A DNA stretch of 64,000 nucleotides from Oidiodendron maius Zn (lineage: Eukaryota > Ascomycota > Leotiomycetes > Myxotrichaceae). Positions 54,701 through 64,000 of this stretch are shown here, one piece after another. A program made the position numbers and the translations under genes. The notes beneath the pieces were generated by a model. It was not told the origin of the DNA. It did no database searches and worked only from the letters and a program-made list of their open reading frames with translations. The DNA is taken from assembly GCA_000827325.1 (NCBI GenBank), contig KN832871.1, positions 1,736,001 through 1,800,000 on the forward strand. The letters are read 5' to 3'. Numbering within the stretch: position 1 is the stretch's first letter; every line of letters starts with the position of its first letter.

Positions 54701-55375
54701 GTTTCCGCTGCCTCTTCAACAGCACTGTAAAATGTAGCATGGCCATCGGAGAGGCAACACATAAGATGCTTGACACATCTGGTCCACGAATCCGAGAACT
54801 GGAGGAAATAGACAACTAAAGTTGAGCATAACTTTCTCATTACAAGAGGTCCTTCGTGGCCATCTATGGATCGGACAAGCCAACCTAGGAGTGTTTGAAG
54901 GAGATCTTTGGCGTCATCTTCGCCGAGAGACTCCCTGGTGTGCTAATTAGATATCTGCAAAGGAGAAGGTTTAGATTTAATTCTTACGAGTCGGTATTAA
55001 GTTTAACAATAAAGGTAAGAGCTCCGAAGAACCTGACGCTCTCCACCTTGCTTCCAAGCAGACTGTTCGCAAGTTGCCATCCTTCTGGAGATCGCTGGAG
55101 TTTTTGCAGGACCTCCTGTGTCTTTGCAACTGTTTGCGACGCACCGGGCTGATATAATTGCAGAATGAGCTGATTTATTAGCTATGAGAACCTCGTTTAA
55201 TCTTAAGACAAGAGCATCCCCGAATTCTCTTCAAAGGGTTTGTGCAACTGTGCAGAAGGAATTGGGAACAAGTAGAGATCCGAATCCTTTATAGATGAGG
55301 AACTCTGGAGAATGCACTTACTGCCTCTAGCTCCCTCAGAGATGATGGCACTCGGATTTCATCAAAGTCAGCCAT
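51748..55375 (-). CDS. Importin-beta family karyopherin, importin-13/Kap122-like
   Basis: Eight exons: 55375..55322, 55169..54988, 54934..54593, 54539..54413, 54307..52555, 52412..52231, 52169..51889, 51832..51748; introns 53-152 bp; 1001 aa. The N-terminus has an importin-beta-N region: LYQPGASQTVAKTQEVLQKL, RSPEGWQLANSLL, VRFFGALTFIVKLNTDS. HEAT-like helices fill the rest, ending SLRGARGTNQVVREFWLASRG. Length and pattern fit nuclear transport receptors of the Kap122/Pdr6 (importin-13) group; the exact subfamily is an inference. The exon 5-6 intron (142 nt) was chosen because it joins QLLQNLG to EPNNDPEIAQNG in frame with acceptor GCCTTAG after a TACTAAT branch site. A shorter alternative fails downstream (see findings). 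Confidence 0.88.
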
Positions 55376-55882
55376 GATTGCCTCGCAATGCAAAAGAGAT
55401 GCTGATAGTGGCGGGCTGGTAGGAGGTGAGTAACTCAAACGACGGATATTAAAGAGCCAGAGGACATTATGGCATTAACAGGCGAGTTCACATTAATGTG
55501 ATTTTCAGCTCTCAGCCTTTGAATAACGCGTGACTTACGTTGTCGGATCAAGTGTTGCACAAATCTCTAAGACAGATGCAGTCCAAAATACATCTGGACG
55601 CCTTTGAGCAATCGTAATGCCTGAGGCATGCGGGATTAAGCCGGCCCAACCCTTGCTATTAAGCTCCTCCCCCACCTCCGCTATCTCATTTCTACCTCCC
55701 TCCAACAAGCCTTTTCTTGGAAGAAGCTGCATCGCGCTTGGGTACGAAGCACCTAGGTGTCCTTATAACATTCATCCCCCAAATCGCTGAAACATAACCC
55801 CTTCAACCGCTCTATTATCCACAATACCTTCACATCTGTATGTGCCAACACCAGTACCAACGTTTGGAGTTAGAGAAGGTCG
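55376..55882. other. Divergent promoter region, karyopherin / aminopeptidase P
   Basis: 507 bp. A 65-codon minus-strand ATG frame (55732..55535) has no recognisable content and lies in the 5' flank of the karyopherin. Not called as a gene. One ACGCGT at 55525. Confidence 0.5.
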
Positions 55883-58035
55883 ATGCGATACCTCCAACCG
55901 CTTAGGAAGTTATATGCCAGGACTAGCCCTACTGTGAACCGTCAGTTACAAGCGCGAAACATCAATATCTGTATTCGATATAACAGCAGTTTATCTAGTT
56001 ATTCTAACACATGTATGTTTCCCACACCCACCACAAATAACGAGAGGACTGGCGCTAACTCGTTGACAGTAGATATGGACACGGTGAATTCGACTGAACG
56101 GCTCACCCATCTCAGGCAGCTTATGAGAATCTATAAGGTCGATATCTACAGTGAGTGAGTGCAAGCAACCAAATAACCTCGCAATTGCTGATACCCTACA
56201 GTAATTCCTTCTGAGGACAGCCATGCTTCGGAGTATATTGCACCATGCGATGCAAGGAGGGAGTTTATATCGGGCTTCTCTGGATCTGCAGGCTGTGCTG
56301 TAGTCACACACGAAAAAGCTGCGCTGGCAACTGATGGACGGTATTTCAACCAGGCTTCGAAACAACTGGATACGAACTGGCTTCTGCTTAAGCAGGGCCT
56401 TCAGGACGTTCCTACATGGCAAGAATGGTCTGCAGAGCAATCTGAGGGAGGTAAGATTGTAGGGGTTGATCCAACTGTTATATCTGCCCCGGAGGCTCGA
56501 AAACTCGCCGAGAAGATTAAAAAACGAGGTGGAGGAGATCTCGTGGCAATAGAGGAGAATCTAGTTGATCAAGTTTGGGGAGCTAGTCGCCCCCTTATGC
56601 CTAGCGAGCCTGTTAAGATTCTCGCGCAGCACTTTGCTGGGAAGGATGTCAAGACCAAACTTGACGAGCTTCGCAAGGAACTTGAGAAGAAGAAGAGCTC
56701 GGGATTCATCGTTTCTCTGCTGGACGAGATTGCCTGGCTTTTCAACCTCCGAGGTAACGATATCCCCTACAACCCTGTATTCTTTTCATATGCAACAATT
56801 ACTCCAGATGCTGCTACACTTTATGTTTCTTCTTCGAAGCTGAACAGTGAATGCACGACTTATCTTACGGATAATGGAGTTTATATTCGCCCATATGAAA
56901 GCATTTTTGACGATGCCGAAGCCCTTGGTCAATCGCTTGGTGCCGCAAGTGATGAAAGTCAACCAGAATCTAAGATAAAGAAATTTCTGGTCTCGACTAA
57001 GACCTCTTGGGCGCTGAAGAGAGCGCTTGGCGGAGAAGCGAAAGTCGAAGAAACACGAAGCCCAATTGGTGATGCCAAGGCTATAAAGAACGAGACCGAG
57101 TTGGAAGGTATGCGGCAATGCCATATCAGAGATGGGGCCGCCTTGATCGAATATTTTGCTTGGCTGGAGAATCAGCTTGTCGCGGAAAAGGCCCAAATCG
57201 ACGAAGTAGCTGCCGCGGATAGGCTTCAAGCGATTCGAACAAGACAAAAACACTTTGTGGGATTGTCCTTCGACACCATATCTTCCACCGGCGCCAATGC
57301 TGCCGTGATCCATTACAAACCAGAACCAGGTAACTGCTCGATCATCGATCCAAAGGAGATATATCTGTGTGACTCTGGGGCTCAGTACTTTGATGGTACG
57401 ACAGATACCACGCGGACATTACACTTTGGAGAGCCAACAGAAATGGAGAGAAAGGCTTATACCTTAGTCCTCAAAGGTCACATCGCCATCGACGTAAGTA
57501 TTTTCCCGAAAGGCACGAGCGGGTTTGCGCTTGATTCCCTGGCGAGACAATTCCTTTGGGTAAGTGCCTCTCCTTCAGCCCCTCAATACATCCACTTATT
57601 CATTCACAGGAACACGGCTTAGACTACAGACATGGCACAGGTCACGGTGTAGGTTCGTACCTAAATGTGCACGAGGGGCCCATCGGCATTGGGACCAGAA
57701 TTCAGTACTCGGAAGTCCCTCTTGCCCCAGGGAACGTGATATCGAACGAACCTGGATACTATGAAGATGGATCATTCGGAATCCGCATTGAAAACATTGT
57801 CATGGTAAGAGAGGTTGAAACAAAGCACCAATTCGGAGACAAGCCTTACTTGGGATTTGAACACGTCACTATGGTCCCGTATTGCCGCAAGCTGATCGAT
57901 GAGACCCTCTTGACCGCGAGGGAAAAGAACTGGCTAAACGAATATCATGCAGATGTTCACGCCAAGACGAAGGATTTCTTCCAAGCAGGTTCACTTGCAC
58001 TGAAATGGTTGGAACGAGAAACGACTCCAATTTGA
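55883..58035 (+). CDS. AMPP: Xaa-Pro aminopeptidase (aminopeptidase P, M24B)
   Basis: Four exons, 55883..56012, 56070..56150, 56202..57559 and 57610..58035 (introns 57, 51 and 50 bp), 664 aa. It removes an N-terminal residue preceding proline. The first about 45 residues ([19 protein letters not shown]) resemble a mitochondrial presequence; [17 protein letters not shown] is then the normal cytosolic start, so dual targeting is possible. Creatinase-N domains include [16 protein letters not shown] and [13 protein letters not shown]. In the M24 pita-bread fold, the metal ligands are D in [17 protein letters not shown] (two Asp), H in [11 protein letters not shown] in [10 protein letters not shown] and E in IRIENIV. 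All five ligands are present. A second ATG at the start of the cytosolic form is available by leaky scanning. Confidence 0.96.
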
Positions 58036-58117
58036 GCATGGCCAGAAAAGAGGGTCGCGCGGTACTAAGCATTACATAGCATTTTGAGCGCTAGTTAGAT
58101 TTTATGTCGGTGCCCAT

Positions 58118-58651
58118 TCAGAATTGCATGAACGCTGCTAATGCAAAGGTGGTCCCGAAGGATATCTTGAATGCAACGTGATCCTGAACCGCTGATCTGA
58201 TGTCGATGGTTTTGACGTATCTTTGTAGACGGCTGTACGGAATTATGTAGATACCGTGATTAGCAGCCCACTGTCTCCTGTTAGGCGGAATTTCACCATG
58301 ATGGAGAGCTACTGACCTGTATACCCACAACCAGAAGCCCAATGAGCAATGCCAGGGGCCGTGAGAAGGTACTGACTGCCAACCCCGCGCATACCCCTAC
58401 CTACCGGTAAGTTACCTGCAGTACCGTAACACCAGCGCGGAATGAGACGCACCTATGATCGAGCCGCTACTGATCTCCCGCACGGTAGCTGGGTTCAGGT
58501 GGACCTGCCGCAGACCGAATGAGGGAATACTCCTAGTTTTCAGGTCTGACGATAAGGCAACGGGCCCATCTAGACGAATTGGCCGTTGGTAGAGGGCATG
58601 GGAGCCCGCCATTGAGAGGCCGAAGCCAAGACCTGCCAGATATGTCCGCAT
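58118..58651 (-). CDS. FUN14: FUN14-domain mitochondrial protein
   Basis: Three exons, 58651..58453, 58396..58317 and 58270..58118 (introns 56 and 46 bp), 143 aa. After a short N-terminal segment the FUN14 pattern appears: GSIIGVCAGLAVSTFSRPLALLIGLLVVGIQW, split by both introns, then GIYIIPYSRLQRYVK and a final hydrophobic helix FKISFGTTFALAAFMQF. FUN14 proteins sit in the outer mitochondrial membrane; animal FUNDC1 is a mitophagy receptor and yeast Fun14 is little studied. I see no YxxL LC3-binding motif near the N-terminus. The acceptor of intron 1 (GTAGGTAG) is the second of two tandem AGs, the one that keeps frame. Confidence 0.88.
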
Positions 58652-59778
58652 GTCGCAAATATTTTGTCTTTGGCAAATATGACGGGTGATTCTTTGCCTC
58701 CGATATTGTGCAATGGCTCGGGATATTGCAAGGTGTCTTGGTGTTAAGGAGGATCTGGAATGGAGGAGAGAGTTCTATGGCGTCACCCCCCTACCGAGGT
58801 ACATTGTGCTCAACCTCTACAGGTAATGCCAAGGGCGCAGGCGCAGCTCTTACTACGAACTCGACACAGCAGATCCACTCAAAGGGCAACAGTAATTAGC
58901 TGCTTAATGAGATCACTGTTTCGTGACATTCCTGTAGCAATTTATTCCGAGAGTGCAGTTACATTATTCGGGACTGAGCATTTCCCCGAGTTATGAGCAT
59001 GTCCGTTGCCGGCCGGCTTCCCTGGTGGGATGCCCACAGGCACGACCGAATGCAGTTGCACCTCAGCTGCACGTAAGCGTGTCTTATGTTGTAAGAAACG
59101 GCCGCCATGCATTGGACTGGGAAATGTAGCCTTGCCTCTTTTCTTTCCGCGGCCACGCAAAGGAACATCAAGGTTCCGATCGGGGACCGGCATTTCCGGG
59201 CTTCGATCGGCTTAACCGTGGTGTGGTGAACTCAAAGACAGTAAGCATTAGCCTGCTGTGCTGTACATACAGTACGCACGTAAGAGATAAAAGATAGGGC
59301 GAGACAATTGACGGGCACGTGGGAGGCGAGGTTTTGCTTTTCCAGGTTGGCCGTCCTTGAGCGTCTAGCCAACAATGGCTTCCAAATCGAGAGAGCCTAG
59401 GTCAACGTCAATTCTTTTTGACCATTGAATTTATCCTGTAAGAAAATCAAAATGCTTCTCTTCCATACCACAAACATTCCATTCCAGCTGATGCCCCGCG
59501 CTTTCCCGTCCCCTGACCTTGACCCCTCCACGGTGGCACTAGGGACGCCCTCCGATCCGGGAGGACATTCTTTTTCCATGCCAGAGCGAGAATTGAAAAG
59601 AAAGACTCATAACTGCCCTCCACTCTTCCTTTCCCCCATTCACTCCCAGCTCTTTCCCTTCTCTTGATCATACATTCTCTCGAGTTTGGGCTATTCCCCG
59701 TCTTCTCTCTTACCACTCATCCGCGTGCAATTTTACCCAAAAAAAAGTTACAAACCCCCAATCCACGCCACCACAAAC
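58652..59778. other. Divergent FUN14/PDX1 region
   Basis: 1.13 kb. Contains CACGTG at 59316..59321 and a pyrimidine-rich leader (59600..59740) before the PDX1 start. Overlapping small frames at 58708..59215 have no recognisable content. Confidence 0.5.
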
Positions 59779-60821
59779 ATGGCGACTGAACTCCCCTCCA
59801 ATGGCGCTGCCACTACGAATGGCAATGCCGAGTCTAACTACACCGTCAAGACTGGTCTGGCCCGTATGTTGAAAGGAGGTGTTATCATGGATGTGGTCAA
59901 CGCTGAGCAGGTATGTAAATTTATCTGATATCCTTTTTAAAATAGGCAATGGCTGATCACTCGCCGCCCAGGCCAGAATAGCAGAAGAGGCTGGCGCTTG
60001 TGCAGTCATGGCTCTCGAGCGTGTCCCAGCAGACATCCGCGCACAGGGTGGAGTGGCCAGAATGTCCGACCCCAAGATGATCAAGGAGATTATGGCGACT
60101 GTCACCATTCCCGTCATGGCCAAGGCACGCATTGGTCATTTCGTGGAGTGCCAGGTAGGGTTCAATTATGTCAATTCTATGCACGCAAAAGCTTATAGCA
60201 ACCCCTTAGATTCTCCAAGCTATTGGCGTCGACTACATCGATGAGTCCGAAGTTCTCACCCCGGCCGACCACGCTCACCACGTCGAGAAGCACGACTTCA
60301 CCGTACCCTTCGTCTGCGGTTGCCGCAACTTGGGCGAGGCTCTAAGACGCATTAGTGAGGGCGCCGCTATGATCCGCACAAAGGGCGAAGCTGGAACTGG
60401 CGACGTCATCGAGGCCGTGAGACATATGCGAACGGTTAACGCCGAAATCGCAAAGGCTTCCGCTATGTCTGACGCCGAACTGCGCATAATGGCAAAGGAG
60501 ATCGGCGCTCCTTTCGAGTTGCTAAAGGAGACTGCGAAATTGGGAAGACTGCCAGTGGTCAACTTTGCAGCTGGTGGTGTGGCCACTCCTGCTGATGCCG
60601 CCCTGATGATGCAGCTGGGATGTGACGGCGTGTTCGTTGGAAGCGGTATCTTTAAGAGCGGTGATGCGGCCAAGAGAGCGAAGGCTATTGTACAGGCTGT
60701 TACTCATTATAAGGACCCGAAGGTGCTTGCTGCCATCAGTGAGGACTTGGGCGAGGCGATGGTGGGGCTTAATGTTAGCATGATGGATGCAAAGGACAAG
60801 ATGCAGGGGCGAGGCTGGTGA
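59779..60821 (+). CDS. PDX1: Pyridoxal 5'-phosphate synthase, synthase subunit
   Basis: Three exons, 59779..59910, 59972..60154 and 60210..60821 (introns 61 and 55 bp), 308 aa. It makes pyridoxal phosphate from ribose 5-phosphate, glyceraldehyde 3-phosphate and ammonia. The (beta/alpha)8 synthase has [28 protein letters not shown] at the start, the first catalytic Lys in [11 protein letters not shown], the second Lys in [11 protein letters not shown], and the phosphate-binding [12 protein letters not shown] and [11 protein letters not shown]. All are intact. The glutaminase partner (PDX2/SNO) is not in this window. Fungal homologues are stress and stationary-phase regulated (SNZ, pyroA). Confidence 0.98.
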
Positions 60822-61251
60822 TTTTAGCTTGGGCGGCAAGATTTTCTTTGTTTTGAAAAGCATATTATAATCCAAAGCCTGGTATTACAGAGGGGACCCC
60901 GTTCACGAACATACCTCATCAGTACATTGGTTGGAGGGGTCGAGGCACGGCGCAACTGCAAAGTTTACCTTTGAACAACCAAGGCTACATAACTCAGGAG
61001 TAATTAGGTATTAGAGATTCGTTGATTTGAAACGTTCAGAATCCTCCCACTTAATTTAAGAGCCAGGCCTTTCTCACTACTTGTATGTTATGTCAAGGAG
61101 ATCACGTGCGGAACGATTAGATGCAGCCTTGTGGATTTTCTCTGCCCCACCAAGAATATTTGCGCGACTTCCTTGCCGTCGTAATCCCCTTGGACTTGGG
61201 CTGGTAACTCGACATTGGAGTCTTGCACTGTCCCTATCTGATCGAACGACA
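60822..61251. other. Intergenic region, PDX1 / ADE5,7
   Basis: 430 bp between two + strand genes. TCACGTG at 61102..61108. The ADE5,7 frame is open back to 61081 with an in-frame ATG at 61090, so the last 160 bp could be translated (see findings). Confidence 0.5.
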
Positions 61252-63612
61252 ATGTCCTCTATTCGAATTCTGCTGGTAGGCAATGGCGGCCGTGAACATG
61301 CCCTTGCTTGGAAGCTCAGCCAATCCCCGCTGGTCGAGGCGATAATTGCAGTGCCTGGAAACGGAGGTACCTCGACATGCCCGAAGGTAAGGAACAATAC
61401 CAGTGTGAAAGCAGACGACTATCCAGGACTCGTGGAATTGGCGCGGACGAATAGTATCAATTTGGTAGTTCCTGGACCGGAAGCCCCTCTGGTCGATGGC
61501 ATTGAGGGGTACTTTAGGGCGGCTGGAATGAGGTGCTATGGTCCCTCCAAGTTGGCCGCACGCATGGAGGGGAGCAAGACATTCTCTAAAGACTTCATGA
61601 AGAAGTACAATATCCCTACCGCAGCTTACGAAAACTTTTCGAATTATGAAGAAGCGAAGAAATATCTTGACAGCATCAATCACAATGTTGTGCTTAAGGC
61701 GAGCGGATTGGCCGCAGGGAAAGGCGTTATCATTCCGACGACGAAGGAAGAGGCACAAATTGCATTGAAAGAGATCATGCTAGACAAGGAATTTGGCTCT
61801 GCTGGAGATGAGATTGTGATTGAAGAGTTTCTGGAAGGCGACGAGCTTAGCATTCTCAGCTTCAGCGATGGCTACACAATTCGCTCCTTACCTCCAGCAC
61901 AGGACCACAAGAGAATATTCGACGGTGACAGGGGACCAAATACTGGTGGAATGGGTTGCTACGCACCTACAAATATTGCTACAAAGGAGCTGATTGCAGA
62001 GATTGAGCGAACCGTTCTTCAACCGACCATTGACGGAATGAGAAAAGAGAGATTTCCATTTGTTGGAACTCTGTTCACTGGCCTGATGATCACAAAGGAC
62101 GGCCCTAAGTGCCTGGAGTATAATGTTAGATTTGGAGATCCGGAAACACAAACCCTCTTACCCCTAATGAGTAAAGATACAGATCTTGCAGAAATCATGG
62201 TTGCCTGTACAGAAGGGTGGCTTGATAGTGTCTCAATTAAGGTGGATGCTAAGTCAAGCGCAACCGTTGTTGTGGCTGCTGGTGGATACCCTGGGTCCTA
62301 TGCAAAAGGCACGCCTATGGAAGTTCAGACACCACTTACGGATACAAATATCTTTCATGCTGGCACAGTTATTAAAGATGCGCAACTTCAAACATCAGGT
62401 GGTCGGGTTATTGCAGCACAGGCCACAGCCGAGAATCTGGAACAGGCTGTAAAGAAGGCGTACGAGGGCGTAGAATGCATCAGATTTGACAAAATGTTCT
62501 ACAGAAAGGACATTGCACATCGTGCATTCAGAAAGATAGCCGCTAAGGAAGCTCTTACTTACGCCTCAGCTGGAGTTAATATCGATGCGGGTAATGAGTT
62601 TGTGGAGCGGATTAAGAAGGCGGTTGCGTCTACAAAGAGACCTGGAGCAGATGCAGAGATTGGTGGCTTTGGAGGAGAGGTTGATTTATACGCAGCTGGT
62701 TACATCAATGCCCCCGTTATGGTTGGTGCTATCGATGGTGTAGGAACCAAACTGATGATTGCCCAAGCCATGAACAAACATGATACTGTTGGAATCGATC
62801 TTGTCGCTATGAATGTGAATGACCTGGTCGTTCAGGGAGCAGAGCCACTCATGTTCCTCGACTATTACGGATGCAGTCAACTGAAGCTTGAGAATGCGGC
62901 TGCATTTGTGGAGGGTGTTGCTGCCGGATGTATTCAGTCACAATGTGCTCTCGTCGGTGGCGAGACAGCCGAGATGCCTGGTATGTACCAGCGCGACGAC
63001 TATGACGCTGCTGGTGCTGCCATTGGCGTTATGTCTAAGGATCTCAGACTACCACAGAAAGATCAAATGGAGGAGGGTGATATTCTACTCGGTTTGGCAT
63101 CAAATGGGGTCCACTCAAATGGTTTCTCACTTGTGCGAAGAATTCTAGCAAGAGAGAATGTCTCATACTCTGACCCTGCTCCATGGGATAACTCAACCTC
63201 CGCTGGGCTAAGTTTACTGACGCCTACTAAAATCTACGTCTGTCCCCTTCTCAAGGTGATCAAGAAAAAGCTTATTAAAGGTCTGTCTCACATCACCGGC
63301 GGTGGCCTATTTGAGAACGTTCCACGAATGCTACCTGCGCATCTGTCAGCAGAGATTGATGTTGCAACTTGGGAGCTGCCCGCCGTTTTCAAATGGTTGA
63401 AGACCGCAGGTTGTGTCAAGTCTGAAGAGATTGCACGCACATTCAACACTGGAGTTGGTATGGTGGCAGTAGTCAGCAAGAGGAATGTAGAGCAGACCAT
63501 CAGGGACCTCGAGGCGGCTGGGGAGACGGTTTATACGGTGGGGAAGCTCATTCCCCGCACTGCAACCCATCCAGGCGGCTGCGTGCTCCAAAATCTTTCT
63601 TCTTGGGATTGA
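61252..63612 (+). CDS. ADE5,7: Bifunctional GAR synthetase / AIR synthetase (purine biosynthesis)
   Basis: Single exon, 786 aa from ATG 61252. Residues 1 to about 430 are glycinamide ribonucleotide synthetase: ILLVGNGGREHALAWKL, an ATP-grasp core with KASGLAAGKGVIIP and IEEFLEGDELSILSF, then RIFDGDRGPNTGGMGCYAP and EYNVRFGDPETQTLLPLM. From about 440 onward is aminoimidazole ribonucleotide synthetase: TYASAGVNIDAGNEFVERIK, IDGVGTKLMIA, ALVGGETAEMPGMY, LASNGVHSNGFSLVR and HITGGGLFENVPRML. The two enzymes catalyse steps 2 and 5 of de novo purine synthesis and are fused in fungi as here. The start at MSSIRILLVG matches the usual beginning of the family. Length is normal. Confidence 0.98.
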   Translation: MSSIRILLVGNGGREHALAWKLSQSPLVEAIIAVPGNGGTSTCPKVRNNTSVKADDYPGLVELARTNSINLVVPGPEAPLVDGIEGYFRAAGMRCYGPSKLAARMEGSKTFSKDFMKKYNIPTAAYENFSNYEEAKKYLDSINHNVVLKASGLAAGKGVIIPTTKEEAQIALKEIMLDKEFGSAGDEIVIEEFLEGDELSILSFSDGYTIRSLPPAQDHKRIFDGDRGPNTGGMGCYAPTNIATKELIAEIERTVLQPTIDGMRKERFPFVGTLFTGLMITKDGPKCLEYNVRFGDPETQTLLPLMSKDTDLAEIMVACTEGWLDSVSIKVDAKSSATVVVAAGGYPGSYAKGTPMEVQTPLTDTNIFHAGTVIKDAQLQTSGGRVIAAQATAENLEQAVKKAYEGVECIRFDKMFYRKDIAHRAFRKIAAKEALTYASAGVNIDAGNEFVERIKKAVASTKRPGADAEIGGFGGEVDLYAAGYINAPVMVGAIDGVGTKLMIAQAMNKHDTVGIDLVAMNVNDLVVQGAEPLMFLDYYGCSQLKLENAAAFVEGVAAGCIQSQCALVGGETAEMPGMYQRDDYDAAGAAIGVMSKDLRLPQKDQMEEGDILLGLASNGVHSNGFSLVRRILARENVSYSDPAPWDNSTSAGLSLLTPTKIYVCPLLKVIKKKLIKGLSHITGGGLFENVPRMLPAHLSAEIDVATWELPAVFKWLKTAGCVKSEEIARTFNTGVGMVAVVSKRNVEQTIRDLEAAGETVYTVGKLIPRTATHPGGCVLQNLSSWD

Positions 63613-64000
63613 GTGCGTATTTATGGCGTACGGGCAGAGAAAATTCTGGTTGTTATCATTTTAGCTGGTATCTGCTGCGTCTGTATATACCTCATGCCAG
63701 GAATTCTTCGTTTGCGGTATAACACCGATGAGTGTATAATCTTACAGACCTGGTGATTGTTGAGACGAACCATTCGCGCTCAAGGCATAGAGGCACATTA
63801 TAGGTAAAAGTGAAATGTAAAAGAGCATTGTATTGCGGGAGAGCGTATAAGTTCTTATCTAGGCACTTCGGGTACTCCTCCTGTACCTGAAAAGCCACCC
63901 CGCCTCGACTGGTTCTAGTGCGGGGCATTAGCGAAATCGGCCGCTAGTGTAGCCCGGTTGACCCCACGAGGCTGAAAAAAGGATTGGGCCAGAAATCCTA
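63613..64000. other. 3' flank of ADE5,7
   Basis: 388 bp to the window end. A 78-codon minus-strand frame (63928..63692) lacks recognisable content. No RNA gene seen. Confidence 0.5.

Noticed and set aside
55535-55732. 65-codon minus-strand ATG frame before the karyopherin
   Set aside because: No recognisable content, lies in a divergent promoter, and no relation to either neighbour.

Overview
This is a filamentous ascomycete (Pezizomycotina) nuclear contig. The genes have many short introns (about 42 to 150 bp, GT...AG, with CTAAC/CTRAY-type branch sites), genes lie on both strands about 2 kb apart, and the set includes HAP5, MEI2, CPS1, a fused ADE5,7 and a class I PDX1. The wording of several proteins (RPL7, RSM10, MSW1) suggests Leotiomycetes, but that is an inference. 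I see no integrated virus, secondary-metabolite cluster, CRISPR array or intact transposon. I rebuilt each spliced gene by hand from reading frame, splice consensus and family sequence. Every exon chain keeps phase and ends in one stop codon, except CPS1, which runs off the left edge.

Layout. 1-5.1 kb: 5' part of CPS1 (-) and a lineage-type protein with a PARP-like zinc-finger pattern (+). 5.5-10.1 kb: a UBL/two-helix ER protein of the HERPUD/Usa1 type (-), divergent from mitochondrial PSD1 (+). 10.3-18.5 kb: VPS3 (-), then two inner-kinetochore genes, MIS12 (-) and CENP-I/MIS6 (+), head to head. 18.7-22.9 kb: a spliced 113-aa serine palmitoyltransferase small subunit (-), a mitochondrial GGQ release-factor-like protein (+) and an F-box/LRR protein (-). 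23.3-28.9 kb: RAD9 (+), ATS1-like RCC1 protein (-), RPL7 (+) with a box C/D snoRNA in intron 2, ISA2 (-). 30.2-34.6 kb: atypical SDR (+), mitochondrial MSW1 (-), mitoribosomal RSM10 (-). 36.0-42.2 kb: FCF2 (-), HAP5 (+), SEC15 (-). 44.6-51.1 kb: MEI2 (+) and SUN-domain SLP1 (-), tail to tail 29 nt apart. 51.7-58.7 kb: importin-13/Kap122-type karyopherin (-), aminopeptidase P (+), FUN14 (-). 59.8-63.6 kb: PDX1 (+) and ADE5,7 (+).

Most of the content is housekeeping: mitochondrial lipid, Fe-S and translation functions (PSD1, ISA2, MSW1, RSM10, the GGQ protein, FUN14), membrane traffic (VPS3, SEC15), chromosome segregation and checkpoint (MIS12, CENP-I, RAD9), and ribosome production (RPL7 with its snoRNA, FCF2). 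The most informative non-obvious signals are the RPL7 intronic snoRNA, whose guide matches a known LSU rRNA methylation region; the kinetochore gene pair with MluI-box motifs in its shared promoter; the 508-nt terminal intron of MEI2; and the unassigned zinc-finger-like protein.
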